Below are positions 23,182 through 33,636 of a stretch of 64,000 nucleotides of DNA, piece by piece. Below the pieces are notes generated by a model, which was given only the letters and a program-made list of their open reading frames with translations, was not told the origin of the DNA and searched no databases. The stretch is from Phallusia mammillata (taxonomy: Eukaryota > Chordata > Ascidiacea > Phlebobranchia > Ascidiidae). Position numbers and translations under genes: made by a program. Each line of letters starts with the position of its first letter. Position 1 is the stretch's first letter. Location: assembly GCA_003260075.1 (NCBI GenBank), contig QLIY01000346.1, positions 1 to 64,000 on the forward strand, given 5' to 3'.

Positions 23182-23463
23182 TTGCAACTGGTTTAAAGTA
23201 AACCGATCATAAAACTTAATGCACAAAAAATAATGAGACCAAATATGGTTTTGTTGGCAACTGTATGTTTCTATCATTAACCAGCAAAGTGCTTGGCGTG
23301 CAAATGGACTTTGGGCACCCCCCCCCCCTTGCAACTGGTTTAAAGTAAACCGATCATAAAACTTAATGCACAAAAATAATGAGACCAAATATGGTTTTGT
23401 TGGCAACTGTATGTTTCTAATCATTAACCAGCAAAGTGCTTTGCGTGCAAATGGACTTTGGGC
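23182..23463. repeat. Duplicated contig ends around C11 run (23318-23328)
   Basis: CTTGCAACTGGTTTAAAG through TGGACTTTGGGCA occurs on both sides. Differences include GCTTGGCG against GCTTTGCG and a one-base indel in an A run. Confidence 0.75.
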
Positions 23464-23894
23464 ATATAAGCGAGGATTTGTCTGTCCAATTTTGTTTCGT
23501 TTTGGTGTTATGTGTATTTTCGTCTTTTGTGGTGAATGGATGGCAAGTAACTAGCAGAAAACTAGTTTAGCTCAACTGATCATATTTGGTGGTTTTAACA
23601 TGGAATCGGCTTTGGAAGGTAGATAACGTGTTTTTTAATGTGTTTAACGCAGTTCAGCCCACTGTTTAAGGAATTACTTATAAACACTAAAACAAAACAT
23701 GGTTTTTACTTTATACTATTTGGTCAATATAGTTAACAACTGTAGCTATGTTTTTTTTCGGCTGGCACCTAGGTGTGTACGTTCATAAAATACATTAACA
23801 GATCAATAAATTTTACTTTAGTGCAATTAAGTCAAATATTACAAATTGCACAACACAACGTAATTCGAAACGTTTTGCATCAACAATGAAGAAA

Positions 23895-24330
23895 TCGAAA
23901 GGATCTTTGGTCATCCAGATGTTGCTAACACACCGGTTGCTATTTAGTCTGTTGCTGGAGCATTTCGAAAAAGAAAATCCTTTATGCTCAACTTGTTCTT
24001 AAAATATATGTGGGCGGATAATGATCAAAAGGTATATTTTTAAATACCTATGTCCAAACCTAAAAACAACCAATAATATTGAAATTGTTGTTCAGGAAAA
24101 TTCGCCCCCCCCCCGAAAGGATCTTTGGTCATCCAGATGTTGCCAACACACCGGTTGCTATTTAGTCTGTTGCTGGAGCATTTCGAAAAGGAAAATCCTT
24201 TATGCTCAACTTGTTCTTGAAATATCTGTGGGCGGATAATGATCAAAAGGTATATTTTTAAATACCTATGTCGAAACCTAAAAACAACTAATAATATTGA
24301 AATTGTTGTTCAGGAAAATTCTTGTTTTGA
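23895..24330. repeat. Exon 1 region of copy C repeated after C10 run (24105-24114)
   Basis: GAAAGGATCTTTGGTCATCC through the following intron occurs before and after the run. The shared TAG stop shows that it is not an error of a single contig. The P-loop differs (AGA against GGA). Confidence 0.75.
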
Positions 24331-24357
24331 AAAGAAAGAAGACAACTTAAGCAAAGG

Positions 24358-24600
24358 ATTTTTTGGCAAGGTGGTCGTAATAAAGTAACCGAAGGCATAT
24401 GGATATGGGATGAACCATTTTTTTAAAGAAACACCGGAAGGAAAGATAATGTTTTGTAGTTTGGTGTTGGAATTTACCCCCCCCCCTTTTTTGGCAAGGT
24501 GGTCGTAATAAAGTAACCGAAGGCATATGGATATTTAATGAACCATTTTTAAAGAAACGCCGAAAGGAAAGATAACGTTTTGTAGTTTGGTGTTGGAATT
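24358..24600. repeat. Exon 2 of copy C repeated after C10 run (24477-24486)
   Basis: TTTTTTGGCAAGGTGGTCG through TTTGGTGTTGGAATTT is present twice. Both copies have six T where copy B has seven, so the frameshift is shared. The second copy also has TATTTAATGAACC for TATGGGATGAACC. Confidence 0.75.
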
Positions 24601-25887
24601 TGGGTCCACTTTCAAAAACAAGCCGAATAAAACTTTAGAAAACCACGCGCAAAACCAAGCAAATGTTAAAAAATCATTTATTTTCAACGATGCCGATTTA
24701 GTGCAAATAGTGTCGCCATTTGTAAAAAAAAATGGCGTACAACTCATTCCGATTCAGTTATATCAGAACGGAAATAATTGGGTTGAGTTCATTTTCTTCA
24801 CTTTTTTCGAAAGCATTTACTATGCCGAAAATAACTGCTATATGTTGAAACGTTATTGGGCGCCAAACAGAGCAGAGAATATTGCTGGATCATGGCTGAA
24901 CCACTGCAGCTATACATCATTTTGATTTAGCAGTACCAGAACGACGAAGTTACTTTTACTCCAAAAAAGCTAAATCCGAACCAGAAGGTCTTTCTAAAAC
25001 AACTAAATCAGAACGAAAATATTATCCTTATTCCGATGTAGCTAAATCAGAACTGAATGGCATTCCTGTTCGGATTTATCTATACCGGAATGGGAAAGAC
25101 TTTTTCAAACGCAACCTCATAGTTTTATGCTATTTTTAATTTCGTAAGATTGATAAATGGCCACAAAATGTACGTAGATACAGTGATACAAACGTATTTA
25201 AAATAGATTAAGTTTTCTTTGTCCAAAAACAAAATTAATTTTTGCGAGCTGGCCATATTTCGAATGGACACCCAGGGATCATTTGATTCTTCATCATCGA
25301 TGACTGGTACCTCGGTTATATTTGCACTCAGCACCCTCATAAGTTCGCTGCAAATTTACAACGTAATGGGACAAATTCAAGAGGATACGCTGCAAAATCT
25401 CCAGGTGTTGATATGTTTGTGAAAAAAAATAAGATCAAGTGTTTAAGAGTCTTCTTAGACTATTTTAGGAATAATATTTGCAAAAAAACACATTCGTGTC
25501 TATTCGTACAACCAAAAAATATTTTTTGTAGCTGTTTGCTGAATACGGAAAAATGATAAAAACTGATTCAGAAAGTTCGGAAAGTCAATTTCAGGTTAAA
25601 CCTTTTTCTTTATTTTTCAAAGACATATTTGTTTTACGAATTTCAGTTTATAGTTTAAGGCACCCAATTGAGAGTCAACAGCTATTAAACCCCCCCCCCT
25701 TTATTCAGGATCTATTGTTTCTGGTGCGTGATTGGTCGGATACCGACCTCGCAAATCGGTTTGAAGTGCTTCAACTAAACATTGATCACCATGATTTGAG
25801 TTCAGTCAGGGAAACCATTCACCTGGTTTTTGAGAAGGTTTCATGCTGTTTGCTTCCATCGCCTGGCAAGAAAGTCAAAAAGCGAGG

Positions 25888-26580
25888 GAGAAGTGAAGGG
25901 AACAATTTGAAACTCGGAGGTATATGAGACACTATATAAAGTCTTTAAGTCAATCACGACAAAAACTTACTTAATTGCACTTTTAGATGTAAAACTGCAG
26001 TTTTTACAAACGGTTCATTCGATAGCGACCAAAAATTTTCTCCGGGAATAACATTGTGATAAAAAAAACTCAATATTCAAGCGGTAACAGGAACAGATCT
26101 AATTAATTCGGTGTTAGAATACTTTGAAGTTATTAAAGATGGGAAAATGCCAAACGTTGGAACCATCATGCAGGCATGTATTGCTTTGTTAAGCTGATTA
26201 AAGTTGATTTAAGCTCTTTTTTATGTGGACAGTCGACAACAAAAGCTACAATTTTGGTTATTATCAACGACGGCCAAAACAGTTATCAACATCAAATGAA
26301 CGAGGTAAAACAAGTTGTTTTAAGTTAACCCCCCCCCCAGAAGTGAAGGGAACAATTTGAAACTCGGAGGTATATGAGACACTATAAAGTCTTTAAGCCA
26401 ATCACGACAAAACCTTACTTAATTGCACTTTTAGATGTAAAACTGCAGTTTTTACAAACGAAGTTGATTACAGCTCGTTTTTCTGTGGACAGGCGACAAC
26501 AAAAGCTACAATTTTGGTTCTTATTAATGACGGCCAAAAAAGTTATCAACATCAAACGGACGAGGTAAAACAAGTTATTT
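25888..26580. repeat. Exons 5-7 of copy C repeated after C10 run (26329-26338), second copy deleted
   Basis: AGAAGTGAAGGGAACAATTTG begins both copies. In the second copy the sequence jumps from early exon 6 (TTTTTACAAACG) to the intron before exon 7, so most of exon 6 is missing. The two are diverged alleles or neighbouring paralogues. Confidence 0.65.
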
Positions 26581-26585
26581 TAGGT

Positions 26586-27596
26586 TAAATCAGTCTAATC
26601 AATCATTTGCGTTTTTATTCACAGGCATGTAAGGAATACATGGGTGATACCGTGCTAACAGACACCCACAACAAACACAAGGAGGAAGTGATAAAAAATA
26701 CAACGAACAACCAACGTTCGATGACAAGGAGTTTGTAAAGACATATCGGAAACACTTGAAGGAACTTTTGGACCAAATGTTTTTTTCTAATTTACAAGCT
26801 CAAAAACGACGTATACATGGTTAGTACAACTAAATTCCGATTTTCGGAAAAAACGTTTTCAAGTTGACTAACAAGTCTGGTCGTTAGATGTTTAGACAGT
26901 TTTACAAAACTATACGCAATGCAATGCTATATTATTTTGTACGACATATTATGTACGTGTGTTTTAGAGTAGTTACTCTTCTTTATTGTGTAAGTTTGCA
27001 ACGTTGGGTTTAAAGCAGGGGTGCTCAACCTTTTTTGACTCAAGATCGACTTTTGAGGTACTTAAACAAGGGATCTACCATTTCAATAAAAATTAGCAAT
27101 ATAATAAAACACTATGTGTTGATTAGCAAGGATAATTAACACGCATTTTTCCAACCCAGTTTTGCGTTTTATCATTGTTAGGGTATTATTTGTTTGACAG
27201 TGCAATGAACGCTATTTATAAACTTACCCCCCCCCCCTAGTCTAACCAATTATTTGCGTTTTCATTTACAGGCATGTAAGGAATACATGAGTGATACCGA
27301 GCTAACAGACACCCACACCAAACACAAGGAGGAAGTAATAAAAAAATACAACGAACAACCAAAGTTCGGTGACAAGGAGTTTGTAAATACATATCGGAAA
27401 CACTTGGAGGAACTTTTGGATCAAAAGTTTTTTCTAATTTACAAGCTTAAAAACAACGTATACATGGTTAGTACAACAAAATGCCTTTGTTAGGAAATAC
27501 GTATAATGCGATAATATATTGTTGTGTATGAAGGTAATGTATTTATAAATTTTCAAGTATGGCCAAATTATTTTCTGTTTGGTAAACCTGCTTTAA
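26586..27596. repeat. Exon 8 of copy C repeated after C11 run (27227-27237)
   Basis: Exon 8 (ACKEYMGDT and ACKEYMSDT) is present twice. The first copy has a frameshift in an A run (ATAAAAAATACAACG). The second is open. The intron after the first copy contains the start of a transposon; the intron after the second appears to lack it. Confidence 0.65.
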
Positions 27597-27864
27597 CCCC
27601 CCCCCCTTTTAGTTGAAATAAAGAGAGCAAATGCCAATACAAAGCAACAATTGCCACTGTAACTATTACTTTTGTGACGTAACAATGAGCCTTCTGGGTG
27701 CGATCAAATATAATCAGTTGAATAATTCTCATGTATAAAGGTCATCCATGGGCAAAGACACTTCTCAAAAACGTGCCCCCCCCCCCAAAACGACTACATA
27801 TTTTCTGCATTCCACGCGGTCCACTTGATATCAGTTCGAGATCGACCAGTCGATACCAGATCTG
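27016..27864. mobile_element. hAT-like element with TIR CAGGGGTGCTCAACC, interrupted by a haplotype switch
   Basis: The left end CAGGGGTGCTCAACC is preceded by GTTTAAAG (27008-27015). The right end ...GATCTG is followed by GTTTAAAG (27865-27872). The matching 8-bp duplication marks one insertion, but three C runs lie between the two ends and exon 8 of copy C is inserted there a second time. Part of this interval therefore does not belong to the element. Confidence 0.65.
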
Positions 27865-27948
27865 GTTTAAAGTTTTATTTAAAATTACAACTATGGCAAA
27901 ATTACTGTTTGATTGGTAAACTTACAATATGTTAATATGGCTAATAAG

Positions 27949-28134
27949 CAGTAATAGGATTCAACCGGTTCGCACCGTTTCTTTTAAACCGTCTCACGAA
28001 ATTTTATGAGATCAGCGAATCGGTTTCCGGTTAGCATTACCAGGTACTGTCAACAGACTTTTTGTAACAAAACCGGCTGAAAAATATGCATTTTGTAATA
28101 GAACCGACTGACAAAAAATAGAATCCCACCACTG
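27949..28134. mobile_element. hAT-like MITE (GAACCGG-rich family) in copy C
   Basis: The left end is CAGTAATAGGATTCAACCGG and the right end GAATCCCACCACTG. The flanks are CTAATAAG and CTTATTAG, which extend the inverted repeat rather than form a direct duplication. Related to 21780-21956. Confidence 0.65.
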
Positions 28135-29355
28135 CTTATTAGTTATTATCAAACAATTTTATTAATTTTTTAGAGTCAAATAAAAACACAAGTTAGAAAC
28201 TTCTTGGCAGAGGCCAAAGAAAAGTACAAAAATGAAATGGACAAAGGAAGTGCATAAAATATAAATGAAGCCTTTAACAAAGGTAAAACGACAAGAACCT
28301 AACACCAAAAACTGCGTTTAAAAGGACAAACAGAATTTGAAAAAACAAACCAAGCGTTCTAACCGCACAGAAAAAAAACCGACAAGTCTAATGTTTTACC
28401 AATCCAAATGTGTTATTTTAGCGTATCACCAGTGAATCATACATTGAAAACAGTTTATTGGCGGAAATTAATCTACAAATTTCCAAGACTGTAATTAAAT
28501 GGTTCAATCAAAATACTGCTCAGTTTCCACAAGATATAAGACTTTCATATCAGAACAATATTTAGCATTGGATAGAAAACGAATTTCAAAAAATTGATAA
28601 GAGGAACACAAACAAACAAGTAAGGGTAATTAGTTTTGGATCGTTTTACTCAGTAATGACATAACACTGTTATAGTTCCACGTAATAAACATGTTTGTTA
28701 CAATTATTGTTTAAGATATAAATTACAGAAAACACTCAAATACACCGAAAATCTTGATGGATTTCATGAAGAAGCCAAAACGGAAGCAATAAATGCCGTC
28801 GGAGATGAAGATAACACTGAAGCAAGCAACGATTTTATCAGTGTAAAAAAAAGTTGAATGAGGATTTAGAAAATCATTTCCGTACAGTGGTCCATAAAAA
28901 TAAAGACAATAGGGTAATAGTATTTGTCAACAATTACCGAGTTTAGGCTTGATTTAGTTCTTACCACTTTGAATTCAATTTCAGAATCGTCCAATCGTGT
29001 TCGCTCTCTTATGGTTGCGCACGTCGAAAGAAAAATATGGATCTTTGATGCACCACGTATGTTTTTATTTTGGGAAAAAGTCTACAGTAAAAGTAGTTAA
29101 CTTTTTAAATGGAAGATTTGATTTTTGACGATTATAGGATAGTTCAACTTAAATAGACTTTGAGGCATTAAATGTTTTTCAGTTGTGCGATGGAAAGTAC
29201 GTAAAATTATCACTCTTGGAAGATGAGCACAAAAAACTCAAGGAAATGGCCAAAACCGAAATTCACCAACTTATTGAGGATTCGCAGATCAGAGACGAGT
29301 TTCTCAAAAAATGTGACGACGAATTTGAAAATCTGTTCAACATAATCAAAAAAAT

Positions 29356-29725
29356 CCCCCCCCCCTGACTTCGGCTATTATTGCAAGTTATACAGTAACG
29401 GGTGCCTCCTTGGGATTAGTCGCTGGACCTATCGGTGTAGGTGTCGTTGCAGCACTGGGTGCAGCAGTGGGTGCTGTAGTTGGTACAGTGGCAGTTAAGA
29501 AATTTGACGGGTTAAATCCTATGTGAACTTTATGCAGTTTTTGGATATGCCCCCCCCCCGGGTGCCTCCTTGGGATTTGTCGCTGGACCTATCGGTGTAG
29601 GTGTCGGTGCAGCACTGGGTGCAGCAGTGGGCGCTGTAGTTGGCACTGTGGCAGTTAAGAAATTTGACGGGTTAAATCCTATGTGAACTTTATGCCGTTT
29701 TTGGATATTTACATTGTTTGCTACT
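29356..29725 (+). repeat. Glycine-rich tail exon of copy C, two near-identical versions around C10 runs (29356-29365, 29550-29559)
   Basis: Exon 13 of copy C is cut by a run at 29356. The sequence that follows encodes GASLGLVAGPIGVGV and runs to VKKFDGLNPM and a stop. After a second run the same segment recurs with LGFVAGPIGVGVG. Only a few bases differ. Each is a membrane-type glycine/alanine/valine segment like the tail of copy B. Confidence 0.7.
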
Positions 29726-29935
29726 AATCATGTAAATATGACGTGCAAACAGAATCATGATTTTTGAATATTTGGTTGGTCCTATATCCTTGCTTATACA
29801 ATTCCATATTAAGTGAATGTTTCCCCCCCCCCCTACTAATCATGTAAATATGACGTGCAAACAGAATCATGATTTTTGAATGTTTGGTTGGTCCTATATG
29901 CTTATACAATTCCATATTAAGTGAATGTTTTGTGC
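29716..29935. repeat. Duplicated contig ends around C11 run (29823-29833)
   Basis: CTACTAATCATGTAAATATG and about 100 following bases are present on both sides, with a short deletion (CCTATATCC...GCTTATAC) in the second. Confidence 0.75.
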
Positions 29936-30124
29936 AAAACTGAATTTCTTTGATACTTTCTGATACCATAATATCAAAAATAGGTAACTTACCAAACGTA
30001 TAAATGATCTTAACCTGGTTTAAATTTCATTGCACGAAAGGAAAAGTTTTTTGACATTATTTAAGAGATATTACTTAAACGTGACGTGCAAAAGTTTTTT
30101 CTGTATTTGCTTGTTTTTACCCAG

Positions 30125-30225
30125 GTGCTACTGCAGGAGCGGTGGCTGGACCTATCGGTTTAGCTGTCGGTGCAGCAGTGTGTGTCATAGTTAGCTTAGT
30201 GATTGTTAAGAAATTATACGATTAA
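30125..30225 (+). pseudogene. Additional glycine-rich terminal exon downstream of copy C
   Basis: A polypyrimidine tract and acceptor (TTGTTTTTACCCAG) are followed by an open segment encoding GATAGAVAGPIGLAVGAAV and ending KKLYD and a stop at 30223-30225. It matches the tail of copy B better than the preceding tail versions do (GATAG against GASLG). Because it has its own acceptor it could serve as an alternative last exon. It could also belong to another, otherwise missing cluster member. AATAAA follows at 30225. Confidence 0.55.
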
Positions 30226-31143
30226 TAAACTACGATTTGTGAACTTATTACCATTAAAAAGGTATGAGATTGGAATTTGCATGGATTGCTTCTAAATGTA
30301 TTCGTTTGAATTTTAAAAACTTAAAAGAGCCTTGCATGTTAACAGTCTTTTTCATGTTCTCTGCACTTCATTTGATGTTTTATCAATTCAACCTTTTGGT
30401 TCAGGCGCCTTCACCATTCGGTTTTAAAGGTGGACTAAACAGTGCCCCTACTGAGGCGTTGAGTAACATCTGAGAATGGAAAGCGGCGACAATTAAGACT
30501 TGGTTACATATTTGTTGGTTCTCGATCTCTGGTCGCCTCTGGACCCATAGTGGTCCAAAATATATTTTTGGTTGTCCGCACGTAGGGATCGTAGGAATGA
30601 ACAGATATACTACTGTATCGGTGTTTGCTCGACTATAAACGGGAAAAAATGTCCGTCACAAATTTTAAATTTTGAAGTGATAGCCCCCCCCCCATTCGTT
30701 TGAATTTTAAAAACTTAAAAGAGCCTTGCATGTTAACAGTCATTTTCATGTTCTCTGCACTTCATTTGATGTGTTATCAATTCAACCTTTTCCAGTACTT
30801 AATTTTGTTTACATTCCTATATTTCTTACTCGTTACATTGCTAGCAATTGGCCCTTATTTGAAGTATTCGTCTAACTAGTACGTAGTAATAGATATATGT
30901 GTGGATCATGTTTTGCTGTTATATCAGGTTGTTTTAATTTTTTTCCAGTAGCATAAAAGTTCTGATGTTTAAGAGGTGTATATAACTACATTATTTAAAC
31001 ATTATTTATTCTTATTTGAAAAAAAAAACAGGTAGAGTAGATCAATTACCCTTATTTTAAATCAAAACGATGTCACAAATTGTGATGTTGCTAGGGGTCA
31101 GCCGTCCCAAATTTTTGATCAAGTTATTTTTCACAGAGTTTGT

Positions 31144-31232
<89 letters not shown>

Positions 31233-32370
31233 CGAATCCAGATCAAGATTCTTGTGTCTGTGCATGGTTTAGACGCCTTCACCATTCGGTTTTAAAGGTG
31301 GACTAAACAGTGCCCCTATTGAGGCGTTGAGTAACATCTGAGAATCGAAAGCGGCGACAATTGTTGGTTCTCGATCTCTGGTCGCCTCTGAACCCATAAT
31401 GGTCCAAAATATATTTTTAGTTGTCTGCACGTAGGGATTGTAGGAATGAACAGATATACTGCTGTATCGGTGTTTGCTCGATTATAAACGGAAAAAAATA
31501 AATGTCCGTCACAAATTTTAAATTTTGAAGTGATAAATGTATTTTTGTATAAAACCTCTAAGTATATCGGATCGCAGTACTTTTTCGGTAAAAAAATCGG
31601 GCATGAATTTATTTGATCAAAAACTGGAGATAGTTGCATATTAAATGTTGAAATATCATCAAAATGTTAGCTATAAATTTTTTTGTTCTTTTTTGAGATT
31701 CGGCCATTTTCTAAAAACAAGGAATCAGTCTTGAAAGCGCAGTGTGTTTAAGTAAGGACAATTTTAGAAATAATACCGGCGTGACAACCTTGTGTACAGA
31801 AGTCTTTCTGGTACACAGACACTTTAAGATAGTTTGACTTTGCTATAGTTCGAAAAACAACTTAATTGTAACTGTTCGTCAAAGACTGTAAAAGTCTAGG
31901 GATTGTTTGCTTGTCCACTAAACCTATTTTGTCTGACTTTTTGAGCAACAAGATCTGACGTTTTAACACACCCCCCCCCCCGTCAAAGACTGTAAAAGTC
32001 TAGGGATTGTTTGCTTGTCCACTAAACCCTTTTTGTCTGACTTTTTGAGCAACAAAATCTGAAGTTTTAACACGCCTTTTCATGCTCTGTGAATTTGATT
32101 TAAAGTATGTTTTATAAACCTCCAGCCATGACGAGCACTTCTACGTAGTAACATTTCTGACTTGGCTCATTGATAATATTTGGACTGTTAAACACTGTAC
32201 GCAACTTGTAAATAGTGAAGAATAATTATGCAGGCCTATGGATGCGTGAAAAATATATACGTTTTTTATTCTTAAGACAGGTTGTATTAATTTCTTTCTT
32301 TGGTAGTTTGCATTTTATCAACGGGTGACTAAATATAAAGTGATTTTTCCACCAAAAAAAGTCTTGCAGG
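30226..32370. other. No gene seen; repeated contig ends and long gap run
   Basis: The sequence around ATTCGTTTGAATTTTAAAAAC (30299) recurs at 30694 after a C10 run. The block CGCCTTCACCATTCGGTTTT (30404) recurs at 31274 after a C86 run (31145-31230). TCAAAGACTGTAAAAGTC (31878) recurs at 31983 after a C11 run. The frames across the C86 run are proline artefacts. Confidence 0.6.
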
Positions 32371-32640
32371 ATGGTAATCGACTACGTTGAATTTAAGAAG
32401 ATCAATGAAGAGTTTTGCGAACAAATTCCAAGCCCCCCCCCCGGATGCGTGAAAAATATATACGTTTTTTATTCTTAAGACAGGTTGTATCAATTTCTTT
32501 CTTTGGTAGTTTGCATTTTTTCAACGGGTGACTAAATATAAAGTAATTTTTCCACCAAAAAAAGTCTTGCAGGATGGTAATCGACTACATTGAATTTAAG
32601 AAGATCAATGAAGAGTTTTGCGAACAAATTCCAAATTTGG
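32243..32640. repeat. 5' end of the unrecognised gene repeated after C10 run (32433-32442)
   Basis: GGATGCGTGAAAAATATATACG through GAAGAGTTTTGCGAACAAATTCC occurs on both sides of the run. Within the coding part the one change seen is GTT/ATT (Val/Ile). Confidence 0.75.
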
Positions 32641-33636
32641 AATTCGGTTAACCGTGCTGTAAAATCAAGAATTTCAAGATATTTCAGGATTCATTATAAT
32701 GAACTTGTCTTAGAGCTGGAGGAATATTCTAAAAGCAAACGCAGCCATGTGATTTCGCGTCAACCAAAGCTTGGTGGGCATTTCTTGTTTACCGATGAAC
32801 ACACAGGCCGTGACTTGCTGTACACGATGATTAGTATTGTAAACGAACGTCAGAATTTCACCGCTGGAACGTATTTTTATTTTGAAATGAATTCAATTTT
32901 AACTCCAGACGTGGCTTTGCTTGCTAACCCCACGCAGCGGCAACCAGGAAACGGTGTCGTTGTCTCATCAGCAGATGACTGTAAGCCAAAGTCATGGGAT
33001 AACTTAATGGCGCGTTTATATAATTACAAGTCGTTTACCGAGTTCTTCATAAACTTTATGACTGTGTCGATTTGTACGTTAGGCGAAAAAATATTCACCG
33101 AAATAGCATCGTTGCTGTTGTTTGAAATCGCCAGACGTCTTGTGGTGGAAGAGACATTTGGGATATATATCGATGACAAAGAAAACCTTGACTCGATTCC
33201 GGTTGCATCCTGCATTGCGATTTGCTTGGGTCGCAATATCAACGATATAAGAGAGTGCAGGGATGTGTTTGGACACAGCAGAAAGAAATGGGACTACTCA
33301 GAAAAAGTTAATAAAAGAGAAAAAGCGGCCAAGAAAATTCTGAAAAGGTTGTTCTAAACTTTAGACTTTAGAATCTAAAGTGTGTTTTTTAAACTGTAAC
33401 CTGACTAATCTTAAATATTTGAAGGGAACTTGATTGTCATCTAAAATGTTTACTTTGCTCAGTTTCGAAAATTGATTGCCGACTTTGGTTTTTGTAAATT
33501 TTTTAACTTCTGGTATTTCATTTGATAATTAAAATATGGATCATACTGCTCTACTGGCTAACTAGTTTACTTTTTACGCAGGAATAACTACAGAGACGAC
33601 TACCTGGAATTTATGAAGGAACTTTTTTTACAATAG
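32371..33636 (+). CDS. Unrecognised protein of about 260 residues, largely one exon
   Basis: Function unknown. The sequence GTCTTGCAG immediately before GATGG gives a splice or SL acceptor one base before an ATG, present at 32371 and in the duplicated copy at 32574. That ATG reads MVIDYIEFKKINEEFCEQIP and then meets a stop (32649-32651), while the long frame (about 32650-33357) lies one base away. A one-base deletion or sequencing error near 32630-32650 is likely, since the MVIDY frame is repeated with only a conservative change. Otherwise the start is ATG 32608. The long frame contains GHFLFTDEHTGRDLLYT, a hydrophobic helix-rich stretch (FTEFFINFMTVSICTLGEKI) and a basic C terminus (KREKAAKKILKR). 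A donor at 33347/33348 could join an exon at 33582-33636 (NNYRDDYLEFMKELF, stop); in the duplicated copy of that exon the changes are synonymous (GAC/GAT, TAC/TAT). Confidence 0.6.

Larger units (their letters stand above)
23866..30225 (+). pseudogene. Atlastin-like GTPase copy C, multi-exon pseudogene
   Basis: Exons match copy B in order: exon 1 (5' truncated, about 23866-24031, repeated 24115-24250), exon 2 (from 24313), exon 3 (about 25249-25404), exon 4 (about 25532-25594), exon 5 (about 25709-25920), exon 6 (about 25986-26174), exon 7 (about 26495-26562), exon 8 (26624-26818 and again 27271-27465), exon 9 (about 28173), exon 10 (28422-28619), exon 12 (about 28730-28914), exon 13 (from 29183). 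Defects: a TAG codon just before the P-loop (23945-23947, also in the second copy at 24163-24165), a P-loop glycine changed to arginine in one copy (23972-23974), one T missing in exon 2 (24357-24365), a deletion in exon 5 after WSDTD, a frameshift in the first exon 8, and TAG in exon 10 (28563-28565). The tail exon is present in several versions ending in glycine-rich segments. Confidence 0.78.

Noticed and set aside
32590..32607. Start of the unrecognised gene at 32590
   Set aside because: The codon there is TTG, not ATG. The plausible starts are the ATG at 32371/32574 (with a one-base error downstream) or ATG 32608.
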